From: JBBRZF01 sp038236965
GTDB lineage: Bacteria; Acidobacteriota; Terriglobia; Terriglobales; Acidobacteriaceae
DNA: 8,065 nt
Direction: 5' to 3'
Assembly (NCBI GenBank): GCA_038236965.1
Contig: JBBRZF010000162.1
Span: 1-8,065 of the forward strand
The translations under genes were made by a program, and so were the position numbers. The notes below the pieces were generated by a model. The model worked only from the letters and a program-made list of their open reading frames with translations, was not told where the DNA came from and ran no database searches. Position 1 is the first letter of the stretch, and each line of letters begins with the position of its first letter. Positions 1 through 5,657 of this stretch are shown here, piece after piece.

Positions 1-1
1 C

Positions 2-487
2 CTTTTCGCCAAAACACCGCAGGCGGCCGCTCATCTATTCGCAAACTGGAACACACCCAAAATTCAAAAAATCTACCGGGCGCTGGCTCAAAACTTTGCA
101 CAGCACGACGCCTACGAAATCCTCACACCCATCGGCCTCGTACCGCACCCGCTCCTCGGTTCCGTTTGGGCCGCCAACCCAAGTGGCAAACCGTCAAAGT
201 CATTGGCGAAGGTGATCTCACGCACCACAAGCACCACAACATTTGAGGTAAGCCTATATTCGGGCCGCCCTCATCAAATCAGAATCCATCTGGCATCCAT
301 CGGCCATCCCCTGGTAGGCGATTCTCTGTACGGCTTAACCGGCCAGCCTCTTGAAAATCTCCCCGGCCTCCCCGGCGATGGAGGATATTTCCTGCACGCC
401 CAATTTCTGAAATTCCACCACCCCATCACCGGAGAACAAATCAATATTGAGGCAGCTTTGCCTTCCGGATTCTCATTGCATCAGTAG
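2..487 (+). CDS. RluA-family pseudouridine synthase, 3' part (5' end outside window)
   Basis: The reading frame is open from the left edge to a TAG stop, giving 161 codons of the C-terminal catalytic domain. Enzymes of this family isomerise specific uridines of rRNA or tRNA to pseudouridine in the cytoplasm. The visible sequence starts with LFAKTPQAAAHL, the segment that normally follows the HRLDRxTSG catalytic-aspartate motif, so that aspartate lies just left of the window. Next come KIYRALAQ (equivalent to the family K-x-Y-x-A-L strand), GRPHQIRIHLASIGHPLVGD (the highly conserved RluA core) and YFLHAQFLKFHHPITGE (the conserved C-terminal block). An ATG at 203 is only an internal methionine, because the conserved sequence runs upstream of it. 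No S4 domain can be judged. Family membership is secure; the target uridine, and hence RluA, RluC or RluD type, cannot be decided from this fragment. GC content of about 54% is slightly lower than in the genes that follow. Confidence 0.9.
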   Translation, partial: LFAKTPQAAAHLFANWNTPKIQKIYRALAQNFAQHDAYEILTPIGLVPHPLLGSVWAANPSGKPSKSLAKVISRTTSTTTFEVSLYSGRPHQIRIHLASIGHPLVGDSLYGLTGQPLENLPGLPGDGGYFLHAQFLKFHHPITGEQINIEAALPSGFSLHQ

Positions 488-627
488 GTTCACGGCGGGA
501 ATCAGATGAGGGTGGCAATTGAAAGATCCCGCCATTCCGACTCCTAACCAAGCGAGTTTACACCCCGATAATGGTGGTTAAGGGAACACCTGATACGAGT
601 CGAGGCATCGAGACAACAAAGGCAAAT
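488..627. other. Convergent intergenic spacer with weak hairpin
   Basis: This spacer separates the convergent pseudouridine synthase and ATPase genes. A 7-bp inverted repeat, GGCGGGA at 494-500 and TCCCGCC at 527-533, encloses a 26-nt loop and has no T-tract on either side. It is at best a weak, possibly bidirectional, transcription stop. I see no ORF or other signal here. Confidence 0.35.
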
Positions 628-2163
628 TCAATATCTTCGTCGGCTGCTCGTGCTGCCGCCCAGCATGGAGCCTAAAACTCCGCGGATGATTTGGCGTCCT
701 AGTGAGCTGCCTACGGCGCGCGCGGCACTCTTTGCCATCGCGGTGGCGAGCGATTCGGGCTGGCGTCCTCGTCCGGTGGTTGGTGTGGAGCTGCCGCCGA
801 AGCCGAGGTTTTCCAACCAGCCTCCGCCAGGTTGTTGCTGCGGGTGCGGCTGTGTCGGCGCGGATTGCGGCGCGGCTTGTGTTGCGGACGTGGAGCGCGT
901 CTTCAATTTTTCGTAGGCGGATTCGCGATCGACCATTTGCTCATAGTGTCCGAAGAGGACGGAGCTGTGGATGATCTGCTGGCGGCGGTCGGGCGCGATG
1001 GGGCCAACCTGGCTTTCTGGCGGGACGATGAGCGCGCGTTCCACGATGCCCGGAGTGCCGTGGTCGTCGAGCATGGAGACCAAGGCTTCGCCGACGGCGA
1101 GTTGCGTGATGACTTCTTCGACGTTGAGTTTCGGATTGGCGCGGAAAGTTTCGGCCGCTGCGCGCACGGCCTTCTGGTCGCGTGGAGTGAAGGCGCGGAG
1201 GGCGTGTTGCACGCGATTGCCAAGCTGTCCGAGAACGGTGTCGAGAATGTCGAGCGGGTTTTGCGAAACGAAATAGACGCCGACGCCTTTGGAGCGAATG
1301 AGGCGGATGACCTGCTCGATCTTGTCGGTGAGAGCCTTGGGCGCGTCGGTGAAGAGCAAGTGCGCTTCGTCGAAAAAGAAGACGAGCTTCGGTTTTTCCG
1401 GATCGCCGACTTCGGGGAGCCGTTCGTAGAGTTCCGATAAGAGCCAGAGCAGAAAAGTGGCATAGAGTTGCGGCGACTGCATGAGTTTGTCGGCGGCGAG
1501 AATGTTGATGACACCGCGTCCGTCGCCGTCGTTCTGCAACATATCGTCGAGGTCGAGCGCGGGCTCGCCGAAGAACTTGTCTGCGCCTTGCTGTTCGAGC
1601 GTAAGCAGTCCGCGCTGAATGGCGCCGACGCTGGCGGCGGAGACGTTGCCGTATTGCGTCTTGTATTGCGCGGCGTTGTCGGCGACGTGCTGGAGCATGG
1701 CGCGCAGGTCTTTCAGGTCGAGGAGGAGAAGGCCTTCATCGTCGGCGGCTTTAAAGACGACGTTGAGGACGCCGGCTTGCGTGTCGTTGAGATTGAGCAG
1801 GCGTCCGAGAAGCAGCGGGCCCATCTCGCTGATGGTGGCGCGAATGGGGTGTCCCTGCTCGCCGTAAACATCCCAATAGGCGACGGGGTAGGCGCGCTTC
1901 TGGTAGCCGGTGAGCGCGAGTTGCTGGACGCGTTCGGCGACCTTGGGGTTGGCGCCGCCGGGCGCGGCGATGCCGGAGAGGTCTCCCTTGACGTCGGCCA
2001 TGAATACGGGCACGCCGATGGCAGAAAAGTGTTCGGCCAGCGTTTGCAGGGTGACGGTCTTGCCGGTTCCGGTGGCTCCGGCGACCAGTCCGTGGCGATT
2101 GCCCATGGCGGGGAGAAGAAAGATTTCGCGATCAGATTTTGCAATCAGGAAGGGCGCGGCCAT
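628..2163 (-). CDS. HerA/YjgR-type ATPase (DUF853 family)
   Basis: This 511-residue cytoplasmic P-loop ATPase belongs to the HerA/FtsK-like superfamily and is close in length to E. coli YjgR (about 500 residues). The Walker A motif GATGTGKT is at residues 29-36, Walker B LVFFFDEAH at 260-268, and a VSQNP sensor-type segment at 299-303. Arginine-rich RVQHALRAFT (317-326) may supply a finger residue in a hexamer. A Pro/Gln/Gly-rich linker (about 425-450) precedes a conserved-looking basic tail with SLGRQIIRGVLGSMLGG. The ATG at 2163 has a good ribosome site, GGAGG (complement of 2172-2176), 8 nt upstream. The family's biological role is not settled; a DNA- or nucleoprotein-translocating motor is an inference from the superfamily. 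The gene lies 36 nt downstream of a co-directional cysteine-rich microprotein and is probably co-transcribed with it. No HerA-associated NurA nuclease is in the window. Confidence 0.93.
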   Translation of the reverse strand: MAAPFLIAKSDREIFLLPAMGNRHGLVAGATGTGKTVTLQTLAEHFSAIGVPVFMADVKGDLSGIAAPGGANPKVAERVQQLALTGYQKRAYPVAYWDVYGEQGHPIRATISEMGPLLLGRLLNLNDTQAGVLNVVFKAADDEGLLLLDLKDLRAMLQHVADNAAQYKTQYGNVSAASVGAIQRGLLTLEQQGADKFFGEPALDLDDMLQNDGDGRGVINILAADKLMQSPQLYATFLLWLLSELYERLPEVGDPEKPKLVFFFDEAHLLFTDAPKALTDKIEQVIRLIRSKGVGVYFVSQNPLDILDTVLGQLGNRVQHALRAFTPRDQKAVRAAAETFRANPKLNVEEVITQLAVGEALVSMLDDHGTPGIVERALIVPPESQVGPIAPDRRQQIIHSSVLFGHYEQMVDRESAYEKLKTRSTSATQAAPQSAPTQPHPQQQPGGGWLENLGFGGSSTPTTGRGRQPESLATAMAKSAARAVGSSLGRQIIRGVLGSMLGGSTSSRRRY

Positions 2164-2199
2164 GCGGAATTCCTCCGGGAAGTTGGATGCGCGAAGGAG

Positions 2200-2355
2200 C
2201 TATCCCATCGCCAATTCGTCAGCGGATTCGAGCGGGGTTCCGCAGACGCGGCAGATGACGGCAGAACAGTCTCCGCAGGTGAGCGGGTCGGAGATGGCGA
2301 CCGCGCACTTGGGACAGTATAGGGCTGGCGGAGTCGGGGGAGTTTCGGTGGACAT
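2200..2355 (-). CDS. 51-aa zinc-ribbon-like microprotein upstream of the HerA-like ATPase
   Basis: A small ORF starts at ATG 2355 and stops with TAG at 2200-2202. After a Thr/Pro-rich N-terminus it has three CxxC knuckles: CPKC (residues 14-17), CGDC (27-30) and CRVC (35-38). The pattern C-x2-C-x9-C-x2-C-x4-C-x2-C suggests one or two structural zinc sites. No enzyme motif or membrane segment is present. I do not recognise a named family. The ATG has no convincing Shine-Dalgarno sequence, but a possible -10 box lies close upstream, so the mRNA may be nearly leaderless. The frame also stays open upstream to 2508, but that part has low-complexity shadow-like sequence and overlaps the divergent methyltransferase. 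The ordered cysteine spacing and the 36-nt gap to the ATPase make a real gene likely. An accessory or adaptor role for that ATPase is only inferred from position. Confidence 0.7.
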   Translation of the reverse strand: MSTETPPTPPALYCPKCAVAISDPLTCGDCSAVICRVCGTPLESADELAMG

Positions 2356-2366
2356 GAGGAGAATGT

Positions 2367-2372
2367 AGCATA
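2367..2372 (-). promoter_or_regulatory. Possible -10 box for the microprotein/ATPase operon
   Basis: Read on the minus strand, the hexamer is TATGCT (4 of 6 matches to TATAAT). A weak TTCGCA lies 16 nt upstream as a possible -35. Transcription would then start about 5 nt before the ATG at 2355, which fits the lack of a Shine-Dalgarno sequence there. This is a prediction from sequence only. Confidence 0.3.
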
Positions 2373-2382
2373 GGGAGAGATT

Positions 2383-2449
2383 GCGAATTGCGAAGTTCGA
2401 ATCGGGGAATCGAGAAGAGCAAGGTTTCAGAGGCTTCGCAACAATTCGC
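2383..2449. repeat. Imperfect inverted repeat in the divergent promoter region
   Basis: The left arm GCGAATTGCGAAG (2383-2395) and right arm CTTCGCAACAATTCGC (2434-2449) are complementary over 13 bases, with 3 extra bases in the right arm. They lie between the divergent microprotein and methyltransferase genes. The arms could be an operator, a cruciform or simply a dispersed low-complexity repeat; nothing here decides which. Confidence 0.45.
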
Positions 2450-2467
2450 GACAACTGGAGAGATCGC

Positions 2468-3211
2468 ATGTCTAGTGATTCGGAAGAGCAGATTCGGAAA
2501 GAGTTCAATGCCTGGGCGGCCGATGGGCGCGGGGAAGAGATGGAGCGTCACCACATCAGCATCGCCGAGCAGACCATCCGTCTGATGGATGTGAAGGCGG
2601 GCGAGCGCGTGCTCGACCTGGGCTGTGGCGCTGGTTGGGCCACGCGCGTATTGGCGCGGCTGGCCGGAGAAGGGCCGGAAGGAACGGGGCAGGTCGTTGG
2701 GCTGGATATTTCTGAGGAGATGATTGCGCGGGCTCGCGCGGCGTCTAGAGTTTTCGAGAACGTGATGTTCGTCTGGGGCTCGGCGCAGGATGTTCCGTGG
2801 CACGAAAACTTTTTCGACAAGGTGCTATCGATCGAATCGTTCTACTACTATCCCGACCAGGACCGCGCGCTGGCAGAGTTGTTCCGCGTGATGGCGCCGA
2901 AGGCGGAGATGTACATCCTCATCAATCTCTATAAAGACAACCACTACTCGCTGCGCTGGGTGGATGAATTAAAAATTCCGGTGCAGGTGCGTTCGGAGCA
3001 GGAGTACGTCGAGTTGCTGAAGAAGCATACTTTCGAGGATGTCCGCGCCGTGCGGATTCCGGACGAGACACCGACTCCGGAAACCTATTCGGGGAAGTGG
3101 TTCACGAGCGCGGAAGAGTTGCGCGACTTCAAACGGATTGGCGCGTTGCTGCTGATTGCGAGGAAGCCGGATTTCGCCTCGCCGCCGAAGAGTGGGATCG
3201 AAGTGATGTAG
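2468..3211 (+). CDS. Class I SAM-dependent methyltransferase, UbiE-like fold
   Basis: This 247-residue cytoplasmic protein has the Rossmann methyltransferase signature. Motif I VLDLGCGAG is at residues 48-56 (SAM binding), the acidic end of strand 2, GLDIS, at 78-82, and FDKVLSIESFYYYPD at 116-130 corresponds to motif II and the following region. RALAELFRVMAPKAEMYI (133-150) matches the usual helix-strand segment after motif II. I chose the ATG at 2468 because GGAGAG lies just upstream; the frame is open to an earlier ATG at 2381, but that extension overlaps the inverted repeat and shows no domain sequence. The substrate cannot be predicted: UbiE/COQ5-like enzymes methylate quinones, but many relatives act on lipids or small molecules. 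The three tyrosines after motif II could contribute to a substrate pocket. The gene is monocistronic, divergent from the microprotein/ATPase pair, and followed by a repeat-rich gene-free stretch. Confidence 0.88.
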   Translation: MSSDSEEQIRKEFNAWAADGRGEEMERHHISIAEQTIRLMDVKAGERVLDLGCGAGWATRVLARLAGEGPEGTGQVVGLDISEEMIARARAASRVFENVMFVWGSAQDVPWHENFFDKVLSIESFYYYPDQDRALAELFRVMAPKAEMYILINLYKDNHYSLRWVDELKIPVQVRSEQEYVELLKKHTFEDVRAVRIPDETPTPETYSGKWFTSAEELRDFKRIGALLLIARKPDFASPPKSGIEVM

Positions 3212-3232
3212 AGCGAAAGCAAAATCCAAAGC

Positions 3233-3299
3233 GGAGACACGGAGACACGGTTGGTGGCGTCCGCCGAGAAAGACAAAAGGTCCCTCCGCTTCGCTGCGC
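3233..3299. repeat. Dispersed-repeat fragment preceding the tandem array
   Basis: An 8-bp tandem duplication, GGAGACAC, occupies 3233-3240 and 3241-3248. After a short spacer comes a CCGCTTCGCTGCGCTTCGG-type block (3285-3304) that merges into the first unit of the 36-bp array. Blocks of this type are familiar as dispersed intergenic repeats in several environmental bacterial phyla; that identification is from memory, not a search. There is no coding potential. Confidence 0.55.
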
Positions 3300-3541
3300 T
3301 TCGGTCGGGATGACGATATTTTCTAGATTGAACGGTTCGGTGAGGATGACGATATTTTTCTGAATTGAACGGTTCGGTGGGATGGCGATATTTTCTAAAT
3401 TGAACGGTTCGGTGAGGATGACGATATTTTTCTGAATTGAACGGTTCGGTGGGATGGCGATATTTTCTAAATTGAACGGTTCGGTGGGGATGACGAAATT
3501 TTCTAAATTGAACGGTTCGGTGGAGATGGCGATATTTTTCT
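3300..3541. repeat. Minisatellite array: seven 35-37-bp tandem units
   Basis: Units begin with TTCGGT at 3300, 3336, 3373, 3408, 3445, 3480 and 3516, with lengths 36, 37, 35, 37, 35 and 36; the last unit decays after about 3541. The core reads GGATGRCGATATTTTCT followed by an A/G-AATTGAACGG end. Units 2 and 4 are identical, as are units 3 and 5, so 3336-3407 is a perfect 72-bp tandem copy of 3408-3479. Each junction forms the 9-bp dyad GAACGGTTC (3330, 3367, 3402, 3439, 3474, 3510). There are no unique spacers, so it is not a CRISPR. Minus-strand reading frames through it are artefacts of the repeat. Confidence 0.95.
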
Positions 3542-3564
3542 GTACTGATTGTGTGGATTAAGAA

Positions 3565-3593
3565 TTTCAACGGGGATGGAATCGAAGTACAAT
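3565..3593 (+). promoter_or_regulatory. Promoter candidate just before the structured block
   Basis: A good -10 hexamer TACAAT (3588-3593, 5 of 6 to consensus) has a weak TTTCAA at 3565-3570 with a 17-nt spacer. The predicted start is near 3600, immediately before a run of hairpins and with no protein-coding gene on this strand downstream. This is the main reason to think the downstream hairpins are transcribed as an RNA of their own. Confidence 0.35.
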
Positions 3594-3599
3594 TTTGGC

Positions 3600-3770
3600 G
3601 GGAAAGCAAAACCGCCGATCTCGGGCAGTAGGCCGGCGGTCCTGTTGGCCTCTCGCGGATTCCGCACTGCGGGAGGCTGCGAACAAGGGGTGTGAGCCCC
3701 AAGGTTAGTCCGGGTCTGTTCAGGGACCGGACTGACATGTTCCCCCGCCGCGTCTTGCGACGCGGCGGGG
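3600..3770 (+). ncRNA. Candidate structured non-coding RNA (unclassified)
   Basis: About 170 nt contain five helices that can coexist. Helix A pairs 3611-3617 with 3634-3640 (7 bp). Helix B pairs 3649-3656 with 3669-3676 (8 bp, one U-G wobble on this strand). GAACA at 3681-3685 pairs with TGTTC at 3738-3742 and encloses helix C (GGGG 3687-3690 with CCCC 3697-3700) and helix D (AGTCCGG 3707-3713 with CCGGACT 3727-3733), giving a three-way junction. Helix E is a perfect 12-bp stem, 3743-3754 with 3759-3770, loop TTGC, abutting the junction. The wobble in helix B would become an A-C mismatch on the other strand, which slightly favours plus-strand transcription. No ORF covers the block on the plus strand. 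I could not match it to tmRNA, RNase P, SRP RNA or a known riboswitch; 6S and Acido-1 RNAs remain to be tested. It may instead be the 3' untranslated region of the opposing gene. Confidence 0.35.
3603..3640 (-). terminator. Possible intrinsic terminator for the DUF4097 gene
   Basis: On the minus strand the stem ACCGCCG/CGGCGGT (complement of 3634-3640 and 3611-3617) is followed by TTTTGCTTT. The 16-nt loop is rather long. If used, the DUF4097 transcript would have a 3' untranslated region of about 180 nt including the other hairpins. The GC-rich stem at 3743-3770, 13 nt after the stop codon, has no T-tract but could also stall transcription. Confidence 0.45.
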
Positions 3771-3783
3771 ACTGATGACACCG

Positions 3784-4623
3784 TTAGTCGAAGTGGCGGC
3801 CCTCGGGCAGAAGGTTCGTCACCTTACTAAGCGGTTTTCCATCAGAAGCGTGCTGGATACGGATGCTGCCATTCACGGTGTTGAGCTTCGCGTGGGTGGC
3901 TCCGTCGCCAAGTTTTGCCTGCAAGTTATTTCCTACGAATCCCCTCTTAACAGGCATATTGAAATCGTTGCTGATCGAGCCGTGAACGGTGCTCGCGTTG
4001 AGTTCCACGTTCGAGTGGGACGGCAAGGTGAGTTCTACGGAGCCATTCACACAATCGAGGCTGATGTTCTGTGACGGGGATACGGTGGTCATGATGCCGC
4101 GTACGCGTCCGTTGACGGAGGCGAGCTTCAGGTCGTTTTTGGCGTCCTGCGCAACGACTTCGCCATTGACGGACGAGATGTGAATGTTGCCGTTGACGCC
4201 CTGCACGGAGACGCCACCATTGATGTTCTCAATCTGGTCGAGTTGCGCGGTGCGGGGCACGTGAAGCGTGTATTCCACCTTGGCTGCGTGGTGGCGGCTG
4301 TTCTCGTTGTCGTCCGGATAGCGGGTGCGGATGTCAATGGAGTTCGCAGAGGCGTTGACTTCGATGCGAGCTTCGTCGAGCACCTGTTTGGAGTCGCCGG
4401 TCTTGACGGCGTCCACCTGGACCTCGTTGCGATCCCATCCGGTTATCTTTATTCCGCCATTGATGTTGCGTAGTTCGACGCGTCCGTTGGCGGCGAGCGG
4501 ATAGGTCTTGTGAAACTCCTCGGTCTGCTCGGCGCGGGCCTGTATTGCGCCCGAGAGAACGATTGCGAGAGCTGCACCTACTACGACTCCCCAGCGTGTC
4601 GATTGTTTCTGGTAGCGTGCCAT
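3784..4623 (-). CDS. Secreted DUF4097-type beta-repeat protein
   Basis: This 279-residue exported protein has a signal peptide: a basic N-terminus, the hydrophobic stretch WGVVVGAALAIVLSGAI (11-27), and a probable signal peptidase I site ARA-EQ after residue 31. The mature part is built of short strands with recurring turns: NINGG at 53-57 and 133-137, VNG near 143, 152, 170, 192 and 250, and VHG near 213. This is the pattern of DUF4097/DUF4098 putative adhesin-like domains, which form a right-handed parallel beta structure. There is no lipobox cysteine, so it is probably periplasmic or released. The molecular function of the family is not established. I chose ATG 4623 because AGGAG (complement of 4631-4635) lies 7 nt upstream; a GTG one codon earlier is possible but too close to that site. 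Genes of this type often sit near sigma/anti-sigma pairs; none is visible here. Confidence 0.85.
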   Translation of the reverse strand: MARYQKQSTRWGVVVGAALAIVLSGAIQARAEQTEEFHKTYPLAANGRVELRNINGGIKITGWDRNEVQVDAVKTGDSKQVLDEARIEVNASANSIDIRTRYPDDNENSRHHAAKVEYTLHVPRTAQLDQIENINGGVSVQGVNGNIHISSVNGEVVAQDAKNDLKLASVNGRVRGIMTTVSPSQNISLDCVNGSVELTLPSHSNVELNASTVHGSISNDFNMPVKRGFVGNNLQAKLGDGATHAKLNTVNGSIRIQHASDGKPLSKVTNLLPEGRHFD

Positions 4624-4677
4624 CACTTGTCTCCTGCGGCGTTAGACGGCGGTGTGTGGAAATGGTTAGGAAGAAAA

Positions 4678-4705
4678 GTTGTCAGTTGCCGGTTGCCAGT
4701 TGTCA
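4678..4705. repeat. Heptamer tandem repeat, four copies
   Basis: Four consecutive 7-bp units, GTTGTCA, GTTGCCG, GTTGCCA and GTTGTCA, lie upstream of the DUF4097 gene start. The first and last are identical. This is probably a slippage-prone simple repeat. It sits in the promoter region of the minus-strand gene, so copy number could affect expression, but that is speculation. Confidence 0.85.
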
Positions 4706-4721
4706 GCAAGGCAAAGGCAGA

Positions 4722-4735
4722 CCTCTCCTGAGAGG
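4722..4735. promoter_or_regulatory. Short palindrome upstream of the DUF4097 gene
   Basis: CCTCTCCTGAGAGG has 6-bp complementary arms around a 2-bp centre. It lies about 100 bp upstream of the DUF4097 start, in a region that should hold its promoter. An operator role is possible; no regulator is known from the window. Confidence 0.25.
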
Positions 4736-4768
4736 CAGGTACGGGGTGAGGAGGGGATTGGTTCCGGG

Positions 4769-4807
4769 AAAAAGGGAAAAGAAAAACGCGGCACGGGAGG
4801 CCGCGTT
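4769..4807 (-). terminator. Intrinsic terminator of the glycosyltransferase gene
   Basis: On the minus strand an 8-bp perfect stem, AACGCGGC/GCCGCGTT (4785-4792 with 4800-4807, 7-nt loop), is followed by TTTTCTTTTCCCTTTTT. It lies 52 nt past the first stop codon of the glycosyltransferase gene. Strong stem plus U-rich tail is a textbook Rho-independent signal, and it should insulate the downstream DUF4097 gene. Confidence 0.88.
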
Positions 4808-4830
4808 GAAGGTGTTCGTTTCTGGATGCT

Positions 4831-4875
4831 CAGTCTTTGAATCGCTAGTCTTTGACGCGCTAGTCTTTGAAGCGA
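4831..4875. repeat. 15-bp triplication across the glycosyltransferase stop codon
   Basis: Three 15-bp units (4831-4845, 4846-4860, 4861-4875) share the core AGTCTTTGA. On the minus strand and in the gene's own frame they read R-F-K-D-stop, R-V-K-D-stop and R-F-K-D-stop, with TAG, TAG and TGA. The gene's last codons and stop have therefore been tandemly copied in register. Confidence 0.9.
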
Positions 4876-5657
4876 TAGCGGAAGAGGTGGTAGGCGGCGG
4901 CTACGCCATCTTTCCAACTGATTTTCTTGCCTTCGGCGTAGGTGCGCCCATGATAGACGATGGGGACTTCATAGATTCGTGCGCCGACCTTTGCCATCTT
5001 TACGGCTAACTCGGTTTCGAGGCTGAAGCGGTCGCTCTTGATGCTGATGCGGTTCAGGACTTCGCGGGTGAAGACCTTGTAGCAGGCGGTGACGTCGTTG
5101 AGCGCGAGATTCGTGAGCAGGTTGCACATGATGGAGAAGCAACGGTTGAGCACGAAGCGATAGAAGCGCGGGACGCGGTGCGAGCCGGCATGGAAGCGGT
5201 TGCCGAAGACGGCGTCGGCGTGTCCTTCGATGATGGGGCGAAGCAGTTCGGGATAATCCTTGGGATCGTATTCGAGGTCGGCGTCCTGTATGAGGACGAG
5301 TTCGCCGCTGCAATGTTCGAGGGCGGTGACCACGCCGGCGCCTTTACCTTTGTTCTTCTCGTGCAGCACGAGTTTGACGCTGTTGCCTTCGCGTCCGAAG
5401 AGGGAGGCGAGGTCCATCTGCTGCAGATATTCGCGGGTGCCGTCGGTGGAGAAGTCGTCGACGATGACGAGTTCCTTAGCGAGGTTCCCGATGGGTTGTC
5501 GCATCACGGACTGGAGCAGCTGCATGACGGTTTTACGTTCGTTGTAGACGGGCACGATGATCGAAAGAGTGGTGTACACGGGCAACCCTGAATCCGTCGA
5601 CATATCCGTTGCGGGAGTCCATACGTCTTTGTTGGAACTCGTCATTTCGGTGGACAA
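4860..5657 (-). CDS. Family 2 (GT-A) glycosyltransferase, dolichyl/polyprenyl-phosphate sugar transferase-like
   Basis: This 265-residue enzyme probably transfers a sugar from a nucleotide donor to a lipid-phosphate or polysaccharide acceptor at the cytoplasmic membrane face. After a polar N-terminus of about 28 residues, LSIIVPVYNE (31-40) opens the GT-A fold. VIVDDFSTDGT (64-74) holds nucleotide-binding aspartates, EKNKGKGAGV (100-109) is the basic loop typical of DPM1-like enzymes, and DAD (125-127) is the metal-binding DxD motif. FGNRF (151-155) and NDVTACYKVF (187-196) also fit DPM1/GtrB-like enzymes, as does FSLETEL (211-217). The C-terminus lacks the two membrane segments found in GtrB/ArnC-type members. 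The start is TTG at 5657, supported by GAGGAG (complement of 5663-5668) 5 nt upstream; the in-frame ATG at 5645 is too far from it. The gene is monocistronic with its own terminator and is divergent from nuoB. Donor and acceptor are unknown. Confidence 0.9.
   Translation of the reverse strand: MSTEMTSSNKDVWTPATDMSTDSGLPVYTTLSIIVPVYNERKTVMQLLQSVMRQPIGNLAKELVIVDDFSTDGTREYLQQMDLASLFGREGNSVKLVLHEKNKGKGAGVVTALEHCSGELVLIQDADLEYDPKDYPELLRPIIEGHADAVFGNRFHAGSHRVPRFYRFVLNRCFSIMCNLLTNLALNDVTACYKVFTREVLNRISIKSDRFSLETELAVKMAKVGARIYEVPIVYHGRTYAEGKKISWKDGVAAAYHLFRYRFKD

Noticed and set aside
1468..2322. 284-codon plus-strand ORF
   Set aside because: It is antisense to the ATPase, which has clear Walker motifs and a strong ribosome site; the long open frame is a by-product of GC-rich codons.
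3300..3541. CRISPR-like regular repeats
   Set aside because: The whole 35-37-bp unit is repeated with no unique spacers, and no cas genes are present.
3085..3738. 217-codon minus-strand ORF rich in R-K-Y-R-H-P-H-R-T-V-Q-F
   Set aside because: It is translation of the tandem array, overlaps the methyltransferase 3' end antisense, and shows only repeat-derived sequence.
3600..3770. tmRNA, RNase P RNA or SRP RNA
   Set aside because: I could not find their diagnostic conserved segments in the block on either strand. 6S RNA is neither supported nor excluded by eye.
3743..3770. Classical intrinsic terminator at the 12-bp GC stem
   Set aside because: Neither flank has a T-tract in the direction of transcription, so the stem alone does not meet the criterion.
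5643..5645. ATG start for the glycosyltransferase
   Set aside because: It lies 17 nt from the only Shine-Dalgarno sequence, whereas the TTG at 5657 is 5 nt from it.
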